Below, piece by piece: positions 11,601 through 23,600 of a stretch of 64,000 nt of DNA. Below the pieces are notes generated by a model. That model did not search any database. It saw only the letters and a list, made by a program, of their open reading frames with translations, and had not been told where the DNA came from. Each line of letters begins with the position of its first letter. Position 1 is the stretch's first letter. A program made the translations under genes and the position numbers. The stretch is from Acanthaster planci. Taxonomy: Eukaryota > Echinodermata > Asteroidea > Valvatida > Acanthasteridae. The stretch lies in contig NW_019091525.1 in the NCBI RefSeq assembly GCF_001949145.1, positions 128,852 to 192,851 of the forward strand, read 5' to 3'.

Positions 11601-14600
11601 AATACATGTGCACTGTAGAGAATAAGCAGTACACTGATACTTCACCATGTAAAATTAAATAATGATTATAAATCCTCACATGAAATTTATGTACTGAGTC
11701 CAAAGCAAAGTGGCTAAAACTGAACAAAAAGTCCTGCCAACCCAAATTGGGTGACACATGCATTCACACTTATTGTCAATACTAAGAACTGAAGGGCTCA
11801 CAGAAGGATATTAGCTATTTAAAATGTGCAAAATCTGGAAACATTACAAATCAATTGAACAAAATTGAACATTTTGCACTTTTCCAAAAAGTTGATTTTA
11901 ACGGAACATTTCCACACCAACTGTAACTTCACTGAAACAGAACATTATTATTACTATGGAAATAATGAAAGCAAGCTAAGGTTATCTGGCAATACAAAGT
12001 AATTGGCAAAGGATATCTGGCAGGAGTTTTTTTCAAAGCTTCTAGAAATCCTCCTTCCTGGTTGCTCACTGCAAAAAAAAAAAGATCATGAGATCTTACT
12101 TAATGCTATTACTACTGAAACATAAAGTTCTGCCTCAGGTAAGTACGCAGTAATCTCCTTTTTCAGTAAATACATTTAAATGTACATATATGAACAGTGG
12201 CTAATGCATCTGCTAAAATCTCCCCCCCCCACCTAGAGTGAGAAAAGTCTACTACTACATACCAGATTACCAATACTTATGTACAATTTCCTAGTCCATT
12301 GCTTCCATTCGCCATTAAAATTCTCGATCACAGTAGTGCACCCTTGCTCGCTCGACTCCTGCAGAGGTAACCGTCATGTTCTTCCTTTTTAAAGTGTTGC
12401 AATGCCAAGTGAGGAGGGAGGGAGATTGGTAATCTGGTATACATGTATGTAGGTATGCAGTAGTAGACTCAACCCACTCGGGGGGGTCTACTCCCTGCAA
12501 CCTATGCAGATTACCAATACATATACAGAGTAGCAACAAACCAGAGGACGGTGGGAAGGCAAGAGCATACTGTAAACCCCAAGCCCCCAGGAGGAGTTAC
12601 ATACAACCTGTAACCAACAAGGAAAGGAAGATTAGTAATGTATCAGAAGTGGTAGCCTAAAAAACTCACCATGCAACTACATGGGGAAGGATGGCCGTAA
12701 TTACAGCTACTGAGATCTGGTCTTAAGCACAGCCAGTACATGAGAATGATCCCCCTGCAAAACATCACTGAGATAAATGTTGAGGGGGATTTCCGACATG
12801 CAGAGTTAAAAATGTCTGAAATTGGGATGCCATTAAAATAAGCCAAGGAGGATGTAACGGCCCGAACGTCGTGAGCACGTACCAGTATATGAGATCACCC
12901 ACCTGGCAAGAGTGTCTCTGAAGGCTGGACGATGAGGCTTGGTAGAGGCAAGGAGCAATTGAGTCACTTGCCCTCGGATGTCGTTAGTCTGGTGGAGGTA
13001 CCATTAGAGCATCCGAACGGGCACCAGAGTTTATCAGAGGCAGATGAGGCCAACGACTGAATGGATGGGACGAAGATGTCCAGAGGTTGAAATGAGGGTG
13101 GTTGAAATGAGGGTGTTTGGTTCTTAGTAAGGAAGCAAATCTCTGGAATCAAATGGACCCCAAGATGCTCCCATTGAATGTGACCGACCATCTGCGATGG
13201 ATAGAGCTTTAATTTTACAGCCAAGGTGAGCAGTGATGACAACTAGGAGAAAGGCTAGCTTAATACCTACATGAAGAAGGGAGGTGTGTCCTACAGGCTT
13301 GAATAGAGGGCCGGCCGAAAGTCGAAGAACATCACTCAGACTCCATGCAGGAACAAGCCGCCTGGTTGCGGAACATTCAATTAACATGCCTCAAGGAAGC
13401 TGATGAATCACAGGGTTGTTAGAGATAGAGGATCCATCAGGAAAACCACCATGGATAGCTGCCAGAGCCGAATGGTGGTTCCTGATTGTTGAAACCAGGA
13501 GGCCAGGCTTGGAGAGATGCATAAAGAGCTCCGTTACAAGGAAGAGTTGCTTCAGTTAGATTTGCATGGACCACCTCAGGCTGACGAGTCCACTCTGTCA
13601 GGCGAACCCTGCCCCAAGAGATTGCATCGGCCAGGTCATTCTGTATCCCGGGAATGTGTTCAGCAAGTACCACGTCAGAATGACGAATGGACCACTGAAG
13701 CAGATCCCAGGCAAGTAGTCAAAGGGTAGGCGAGCAAGTGCCTCCTTGGCCATTGATGTAGGTGACAGCCACAGCATTGTCTGATTAGACCCAAATTATC
13801 TTGCCTGTCAGGAGCGGCCAGAAATGACGAAGAGTGTTAAAGATCGCATGGAGCTCGAGAACGTTTATATGGGAGTCCTGCAAAGTTGGTTCCCATTGGC
13901 CAGAAATTTGACACAGCAGACACTATGAATTTCCACTCAGTTAAAATGTAGTTTCTCGGTTAAAACTGGCGTATGCCGTCTGATCACTCAATTTAACCGT
14001 GTCCCTCGCATGAACAGGGCTGGAGGAGGGGTTCTTGTATGCCTGAGAAAGGGGTTCCATGTTCGTCGACATGAGATATCAGTTTATGATGCCTTTGAAC
14101 ACATCGACTTGTCCATTAACTCGCCTTCTAATGAACGTCTCCGTCTCATAGTTGTGCACAGACCTCAGAGATTGCTCAACAAAAAGCCCACAGCTACACT
14201 CTTCATGCAAGAATTTTCCACATTGCTGGAACACATTGTTCATGATGCCAGTCGTATCATGATAGCAGGAGATTTCAATTTCCATATTGACAATCGATCT
14301 GACAGAGAGGCGTCAACATTTTGTGACCTCCTTGAATCTACAGGACTGAAACGGCGCGTATCTGGCCCAACACATCGTGAGGGTCATACACTGGATCTTC
14401 TCTTAACAAGATCTTCGGACTCTTTATCTCCCACTTGACCATAAGTAATTATATGCCATCTGATCATGCCTGTGTCATCTGTAAGTTAAGCATTGGTCGC
14501 CCCGCTGCAGCTAACGTGAATGTCCAGACACGGAAACTCCGTGACATTAACTTAGATGCATTCCGTGGGGATATTTTGAATTCTCCAATGTGCTCATCAC

Positions 14601-17600
14601 CTTCCACAGATCTTGACACATTGGTTACTCAGTATGAGCAGAGTCTTGGAGATTTGCTTGATCAGCATGCACCGCAACAAAAAGGTCACATAAGAGCCCG
14701 TCCTCATGCGCCCTGGTTTAGCAATGACATCCGTTCAGCCAAGCGTGAGCTGCGTCGTCATGAAAGGCGTTGGAAATCCATAGGCAGATTTTCAAAGAGC
14801 AGAGTCGTCGCTATACCCAGCAGATATCTGCTGCAAAATCTAACTATCATAAAAGCCAACTGGAAAACTGCGACTCCAAGCGCCTGTTTCAGATTATCAA
14901 CAAAATGTTTGTGCCAACATCATCATTGCAAATTCTCCCCTCTGACTCGTCGTCTGAACTGTTAGCTGGTAACTTTGCAAACTTTTTCTCAGAGAAAATC
15001 AAAGGTCTGAGAAATAAACTTGACAACTCAGATACGGACTGCGCTCCTGTCCATGATTCTAGTCCTAGTGCATCATTTTGCCAATTCAGGGCATTGACTG
15101 AGAATACAGTGAGGCAACTTATCATGAGCTCCAAATCCAAATCATATGGTCTTGATCCAATACCTACCTGGCTGCTGAAGCACTGCATAGATGAGATCAC
15201 GCCAACCGTAACCAACATCATCAACTTGAGTTTCAACAATGGCTGTTTCCCCAATGCATTAAAGTTTGCCAACATCACATCGCTTATCAAGAAACAGAAT
15301 CTTGATCCTGACAACCTGAAGAACTATCAACCAATCGCCAATCTGTCTTTCCTCTGGAAAACCATTGAGCGTGCAGCAGCCTCACAAATACAGTGTCATC
15401 TCGCTACTCACAATCTCACAGGTAAAATGCAGTCAGCCTATCATAAATATCGTAGTGTGGAAACGGCTCTTCTGCGTGTTTACAATGATTTGCTATTGGC
15501 TGTTGATGAGGGTCGAGAGGCCGTTCTTGTGCTGCTTGATTATTTGGCAGCCTTTGACACAATTGATCATCATGTCCTGCTACAACGCTTACATCACCGC
15601 TTTGGCATCAACGACTCTGCCTTGGAATGGTTCACTTCATATTTTGCAAACCGTCAACAATCTGTGCTAATCAATAAAATTTCATCTCCCTCCCATCATG
15701 TTAATACCGGAGTGCCACAGGGATCTGTCCTAGGTCCACTATGCTTCACAATGTACACATCCCCACTGGAAGATCTCATCGCATCATACGGCGTCAGCGG
15801 CATGATCTACGCTGACGATATTCAACTCTACGTCACCATGACAGAGCAGCAGCGTCCTGACGTCATTCAGCGACTAGAGTCATGCCTCTCATACATACAA
15901 TCTTGGTCCACTGCCAATAAACTCAACTTGAATAGCGACAAAACTGAAGTCATCGATATCACCTCTCAGTTTAAGCACCATACTCCAATTGAAAGTCTTC
16001 GCATCTCTGACTGCTGCATCAGACCTGTCACCTGCGCCCGTGACCTTGGAACCATCATCACGTCAAATCTCCGAATGCAAACCCAGGTCAACAACATATT
16101 CCACTCTTCTTNNNNNNNNNNNNNNNNNNNNNNNNNNNNNNNNNNNNNNNNNNNNNNNNNNNNNNNNNNNNNNNNNNNNNNNNNNNNNNNNNNNNNNNNN
16201 NNNNNNNNNNNNNNNNNNNNNNNNNNNNNNNNNNNNNNNNNNNNNNNNNNNNNNNNNNNNNNNNNNNNNNNNNNNNNNNNNNNNNNNNNNNNNNNNNNNN
16301 NNNNNNNNNNNNNNNNNNNNNNNNNNNNNNNNNNNNNNNNNNNNNNNNNNNNNNNNNNNNNNNNNNNNNNNNNNNNNNNNNNNNNNNNNNNNNNNNNNNN
16401 NNNNNNNNNNNNNNNNNNNNNNNNNNNNNNNNNNNNNNNNNNNNNNNNNNNNNTCTCCGTGAACTTATTCAAATATACGAGCCACAATGCACCCTCCGTT
16501 CTAGTTCAACATTGCTGCTCAGTACACCTGTCACTTACACTAAGACTTATGGATATCGTTCATTCAAGTATGCATCCCCATCGCTGTGGAACTCTCTCCC
16601 ACACCATATCAGAACTGTCAAAATGAAAATGAATTTAAGTCACTACTTAAAACCTACCTGTTTCATTAATTGCTTTATTTCATAATATTACTGTGAAGCG
16701 CATCGAGATCTGCTATGTGATGCGCTATATAAGAAATGTGTTATTATTATTATTATTTCGGTTAAACTTGGGGTAGCAAAAAAACAGGGTTAAAAATGGG
16801 ATTCTTTTTGGAAACTGCGTGGTAAAGAGCTCTGCTCATTAACTCTGGTCAGTTTTGTGGTTTTTCAGGTCGGACAGCAAGGCCAGCTATTCAGTTAAAA
16901 CAGGGATTTTACGGGGAATCCCACTCTGCCATCAGTTTTGTGGAGCATAATCCCCAAGGCCAGATGAGTTCCTTTGTGCGTGGCGATCATACCACATTAA
17001 CAGCCTGCCCTGCCCTAATCCCTAACAGTATACTAAATAGCTTTTAAATGCCATTGATTGATACAAGTGAGTCCTTTGCACCTGGACTAAGCACTCCGTA
17101 GGCCTATCCTACAGCTGAATGTATTAGTAAGCGTCATGCAGTCCATATGTATTTCAGGATTGCGATGTTTTCTTTATCGCATCGCAAATCCCTGCGGAAC
17201 AATTGAGCCCTTCATGAACTGGCAGATCCGCAGATGGAATGCAACATGCAAGCTCATGTACAAATGCGCCCAATCTTCTGCATATCGTGAATATTTTTGC
17301 TACAAGCTCTTATGCCAGCCAAGCCACCGAACCACAGAACCAAACCTAAAATCATTTAACATGGCACTTTCGAACCGAACCGACCCACACTGTTAGGTTT
17401 GGATGTTCAGCTTTGATATGACATGGCATGGATAGCAAACGAAATGCATGCAATTGCAAGAAATGTTGAGAAAAACGAAACAGACAACGGAAACAGGATA
17501 ACAAGTTATACCCATGCTAGCTCAGGACTGTACAGTACATGCACACGTGGAAGTAAATGTACATGTATTAAGGAACATGTACATGTACAGTAAACTTACA

Positions 17601-20600
17601 TGTAGATGGCCCCACATCACATGATAGTGCGAATTCAAAATTAACTATTCTAGACACAGTTATCGTTTTTATTCAATCAATTCATTGCTTTATATGTAGA
17701 AAATCAGTGAATTTATCGTGTAAAGTTACAATGTACATGTATATATGTGTGTAGGTATGACATTTCAGCCGCCTTACAAAACTAGATTTTCACCTGGAAG
17801 GGCAAAAAGAAGGCTGCTGGTGAGGTTGGCTTTGAAAGACCACCATGTTAGGTGGTGACTTAGAAAGGCCAGCATCGGAACAAGAAGGTCCAGAGAATCT
17901 GTGTGCAGTCTGAAATGAGACAGGAGTTGGAGTTGAAACGGTCTCATGCAGAGTTGGCACCAAGGGACAAGGTTGACAAGAGGCTGGCCGTGAGACCAAG
18001 AGGTTGTAGCCAAGCCCAAGCGTTTATCTGTAGACAGACTAAAAACAAGGCAACACACTTTATCAGATTGTCCATGCCAGCATTTGTAACAAATACCATG
18101 CAAAAATGTGGGCATCTGTAACGGAGTTGTTCTCGACTTCTTGTGGTTGATTAGAAACTCAAGACAGGTTGTAAGAGCTCACACTGTTGCTACCCAGGAT
18201 TAACCAATCATCGAGGTAATCGTCGATGGGGATGTCAGAGCGACAAAGATAAGCCACACCGCTTGGACCACTCTGGTAAACACTCTCGGAGCAGAGGAAA
18301 GACCAAACAGGAGAGCGGGAAACTTGTAGGTCTGACCCCGATATGAGAGGCACAGAACTGGCGATCATCAGGATGAATATGTTAAGGTAGGCATACTTGA
18401 TGTCTATCGAAGCCGCCCAAGCCAGAGTGGAGATTGAGCAAAGAAATGGGTGAAGGGTCTCTATCCGGAACTGCCTGAGGTGGATGAATTGATTCAGTGG
18501 CTTTAGACTGAGGATCAGTCTCCATTTCCCCGAGTCCTCCTTCGGGGTAAGGAAAAAGGTGGACATGAAACCCATGCGCGCATTGAGTGCTGGAACTGGA
18601 ATGATACCCCACTTCTGAAGGAGATTTATAATTTGCGACTCCAAGGCCCTGCCTTTGGACTGATTGATGGGAATGCAAGTCGGCTAAAACAACATGTTGG
18701 ACAGAGGGGTGCTCGGGAACTCGAGGCAGTAACCGTGTAGAAGAGTGTGGAGGACCTATCCATCCAACGTTATTTCCCCCCAGAACCCTGCAAAAGTTAG
18801 AAGACAGCCACCAACGGGTTCAGGATTGACAACCAAAGAAGGGGGCAGAAGAGTCCAGAAAGACGGGGGGGGGGGGGCTGTGGGAAACACCACGCTGGGC
18901 ACTGGAAGAAGCTGGAGCCTGAGAGCCCGACTATTCCCAGGTGGGTTGAAAAGGCCAACAAGCTCGTATAGGAGTCCACGTAGCATGACTTACTGGAGGA
19001 GCTGAGTGTTGCAGAGGCCTCGGAGGAGCCGGACAAGAAACACGAGGATCTTCTGAACACTGTCGATCTGCTTGACCTCACTTTCATGACGAGAAGTAAA
19101 CTGGCCCGCAAAGATATCTTTAGCAAACATGGGGAGACTCTTGAGGGCAGAATTAACTGACTCGTGAAGAATATTCATAGCCAGAATAGCCATTTCCTTA
19201 CGGGAAGCTATAGCATGAAGAGATACCCTGGCAAACTGCTCAAGCTCTGTAAGCAAGGAATAGTCCAGGCAGTGAAAGGCCATGGTCACAAACTCGGGTG
19301 AAATATCAGAACCCTCCTTGCAAGCCCAGGACAACAACTCGGTAAGGAGGAGGATAGTATCGTCCCCTCGCTACGTCAGCTCTGTCACATTGTGCTGTCA
19401 CGTCGCCTTCTTTCTCATTACTTTTATGTGTATAATGCATGAAGTCATGCTGTCGTGGCATCGCATCGTGCCATCGTGACGTTGCGTCATGCCGTCTTGC
19501 CGTTACGTCGTGTCGTACTGTCTCGTCATGACGTCGCATCGTGCTGTCGACCTGTTGCGTCATGTTGTCAACCTGTTGCATCGTGGCCTTCAGCCGTTGC
19601 ACCGTGTTGTCACATTGTGCTGTCACCCTGTTGCGTCGCGCTATCGCGTTGTGCAGTCACATCATGCTCTCACCATTGCCTCATTACTGGTGGAAATAGA
19701 GGGTGCCCTTAAAGTGGAGCTAAGGTTGCAGTCTAAAATCAAGTGAGAATTTCTGGCCAGGTCATTAGCATCAAAGTATCCCCACAGAATCTTTTGAAAA
19801 AAGAGGTTGCATGGCCCTCAAAATAGTGAGATTGTGTAAGTCTTTGCCCGGATTGATGCCCTGGGTCTTTGGGCTTTCATCTGAGAGCAGAATGGCTGAA
19901 AAATACGCCTGAAAAATTGTCGTAAGAGCCCAAGAAAGTTGAAGGTTTCCATTTGGAAATTGACTGCAAGCAGACTTTGGAAAATCACTTGCCGCCAGGG
20001 ATTCCAGTTTCTGACACATATTCTTTATAGACATGGTCCGGGTCTCCGAAATCGGACAAAGGGAACTGGGCCTTCTATCAAAAGGCCGCACTCATAAAAA
20101 AAGACCAGGCTGCTGAGAATTATCAACTTTTTTTCACTCTCAATACTGGTGATAATCCAGGCCTGTTTTGAAACAGGAGTATACCACGTTTTGGGGCATT
20201 TAGTGCGAGAGGATTACCACCGGGGACAAAACCACTCCACCGCCGCAGTGATGAGCCAGACAGTACCACTGCACACTAATCTGGTCCAAATTGAAAAGAG
20301 GTCAGCAGCGCGCTGTGCCAGGTTTGTAAACAAAAGAAAAATTACACAACACCCCACAATCTGAGCTCTTATTACTAGGTGGCAGGCCTGGCTGAAATAC
20401 TCCAGCGTCAATAGATGAACTCTGTCAGATTAGAGTAGAAACCAGAGAGTCCTTCATGTGGGCGTAACTGTCCAGTAAATGAAGATATGAATTTTTAAAG
20501 AATTTTGAAAACAGATAAAAAAAAGAAAATTATCCTGTCCCAGCATCATCGACATTTAAAAGAGCCCACGACGCAAGTGGTTAATGTGTGTTTCAGATAC

Positions 20601-23600
20601 CTACATGTAAGGGATTTTGGTACACATGTCACCGGGCCCTGAAAAATGCCGATTTCACATCGATTTCAATGGGGCTTGAATTAGTGGGCTACACCCTTAA
20701 GTTCCATACCAAAAAGCCTGAAAGTTGATCCCTGAAAGCGCACTTCCAGAACACTTGAATAGGAAAAATAACGTACAACGGATCGTCAAAAATCACGGGA
20801 GCACAAAAAAAAAATCCATGAATGTTTTTCTTAGTTTTGGATCACGCATGCAAGTACACGTACAGACATCATGAACTCAACTACACATTCGCAGTAGATT
20901 TGTATGTGACGTAATGGGTTTGTCAACTTTGCGGCGTGGGGGCATTTATTGTCAACGGCTCACTGAGCAGCAAAGCCAAGTCAAAATGTATGCAGGCTAT
21001 CCATTTTAAAGCAATAAAATTCTAATATATAAACTAATTCCCCCCCCCCCAAATATGCTTTACTAGAAAATATGCTCGTTACAATTTTTAGGCTGAGAAA
21101 TGGGTTTACGCTTGACTAAACTTTTTACTTGTTAAGAAATTTTGGAAGCGATCTGGAACTGGTTAAACCAACCCATGATCCAGAACTAAGAAAAGTGTTA
21201 TTATCACTTTTGTCTATCCTGTAAGACAAAACTAAATGCTTAACATTTGAAAACATATTTATGATGTGACAGCAAGACAAGCCAGCACGACATGACGGCA
21301 TCAAGAAACACGACGACACGAAGGCATGACGCGACGCCAAGACAGCACGACGCAGAGTATAAAATACAGCATAAAAGTAATAAAAAAGAAGGCGATGCCA
21401 TGACACGACGCCAAGACGGTACGGAACTGTTATTGAGTCGCATTATAGCATTGGGGCTACGCGACGATATTTTGGTGGCTACAGAACACCACAGGAAAGA
21501 CATGCACCGAATGACCGAGCAAGCAGCCATATCAACATTCTTCAGAGCTGACTCCATTTGCTGAAGATTCCCATCTTGAAAGACAAGGGTAGACTTGCCC
21601 CTGTTTGGAAAATTCTTATCTCTGGCCGCGTAGGGGAAGTGTGGTATTGAGAGAGATTGAACTTTTGATCCCCAACCAGTGGGAACTTGAAAATCTGGCA
21701 TGGGCAGAAGCCTGAAGCCCACCGTTTGGCATTCCCCAGTCTGTCCATGGCGTCTATATAAGAATGATCAAGGGAAAACTCTGGAAAGAGGGGGAAGACA
21801 AGGTCTCTCCAGTTAAATTACGCATGAATGAGGGACACCCCCATCATCCTGCTGTAGAAGACATATTAAATCAAGATTTGGAAAGCGAAAGATCATTCAC
21901 CAAAAGGGGCTCATCCTCATTCGGAAACTGACCTGAATCAGATATATAAAAAGAAAGGACAGGACCAGAAGCAAAATAACTGTCCTCCATTGCGGGTTGA
22001 GATGGCCCGAGGGGCTGAAAAATGCCCTGAAGCTAGGCCAGAGAATCGCCCGCACAAGCTGGGGGCAGAGAATAAGTTTCTGGATCCAGATGCGTTAGTA
22101 CCGGAGGAGGTGGATATCACTGCACAAGTTCTGAAATGGATTTAAAAAAAGGGCATGTAGCATTTCTTTGGTCAAGGGGGAGCTAGAGCCTTTCAAAATA
22201 CGATGTTACTTCTTCTGATGTGAAGAATGATGTGAGGAAGACAAACCCCCAAACAATTTGCGTTTTTTTCCTGAGGAATTCCCTGATTTAGACCGTTGGG
22301 AAGAGGGTTGGCCGAAAGGGGGGTTAGGCTGTGTCTCCACAGGAAGTGGGTCAGAAATAGGAGGAGGCCGAAAACCCAGACGGCGAAGCAGGCCTAAAGG
22401 TTTGGGGCCCGGCGGTAGGAGGGGTTGCAGAAGCCACCAAGGAGTCCGACCCAGGTACCATAACCAAAACAAAACCCGCGGCAGACCAAGAGCGGGACAG
22501 GCAGGGCCACCATTTAATACTGTGACTATCAGGAGCGAACTGGACTATAGCACAGTGAATAAGGGAACGTTTCATAATTACAGAAGGCGGTATTTACTGC
22601 GGTACCGCTGTATTTTTGCGGTACCAGCATTAAGCCGTTTCGGGTAACTAGTGCAGTGCCGCTAAAAAAACAGCGGTACCGCAGTAAATACCGCCTTCAA
22701 CAATTATGAAATGCTCCCTAACCAAGGTACCACTGTGTACCATAACCTCCAAAGGGAAGGCTCCCAGCCATGCCGTAGAACTGAGCAAAACTGAGCTAAT
22801 TGAGCTGGGCATACATGTAGGCCAGAACTGGACCAGAAGCACACTTTGGCTGTGGGCAGGTTCGGACATGCTCCCAACTGTATGGCCGGGGTGGAGACAC
22901 GATGGCAGATGACCTCAAAGAAAGTCCATAAGCGAGCAGTACCATGGCAGGGGCAACCAACCAATGCCATGACTGCTCGCATGACCCTGTACAATATGCT
23001 GTCGCCAGACTTATCAGCAAGCCAAAGCTGCATGTAGTTGCCAGTGCCACCCATTTAGCAGGCTCGCTTACGCCCTAGGCGGCCAGGAGAGGGGGGTAGA
23101 TGGGCCAGAGGTTGCTGGATGCTTGAAGACGGCCCGCAGCGAGCATCTTATGATGCTAAGATTGCCCAAGCGGCATTACTGGACTGGATGGTAAGCCAAG
23201 CCCAGCCAGAAGAAATGCTGCTACATGACAATGAGTCACCCAGTAGTGCTCTCCTGGGCAGACTCCACCACACCCCAGAGGGCTAGTAGGGGGTGCAAGA
23301 ATGGGCCAAAGACGCTCGAAGCTCGAAGAAGGCTCTTGGGTGTGCAGCTAAACAACTGGATGCGTCACACCGCGCTAGGGGACCGGCCGTCAGACGGCTG
23401 CGAGTTGCCAAGGTACTCATTTGTTGAGCAAACTCACATGCTCAACAGTACAGTACTGCACCAAATGACTTTATCGCATGGCCGTACCAAAAGGGAAGGA
23501 ATAGTAAACCTATGCAATGTTCAAGAGGTTCACAAGGACCAACACCACCATACCACTGTCCTTACTAACCAAGCCATCCCTGACCAGCAAACGGGCATTA

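Larger units (their letters stand above)
13970..16757 (+). mobile_element. CR1/L2-type non-LTR retrotransposon (LINE), 5' truncated
   Basis: Plus-strand element inserted in the DIRS RNase H region. Endonuclease C-terminal half, then reverse transcriptase with YADD, then the C-terminal YG.R.F...SP.LWNSLP motif, then a 3' tail with GCGCTATATAAGAAATG and (ATT)n, typical of the CR1/L2/Crack group. Flanks TCGGTTAAAACTGG (13956-13969) and TCGGTTAAACTTGG (16758-16771) look like a decayed target-site duplication. At least two frameshifts and an assembly gap interrupt the ORF. Confidence 0.88.
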
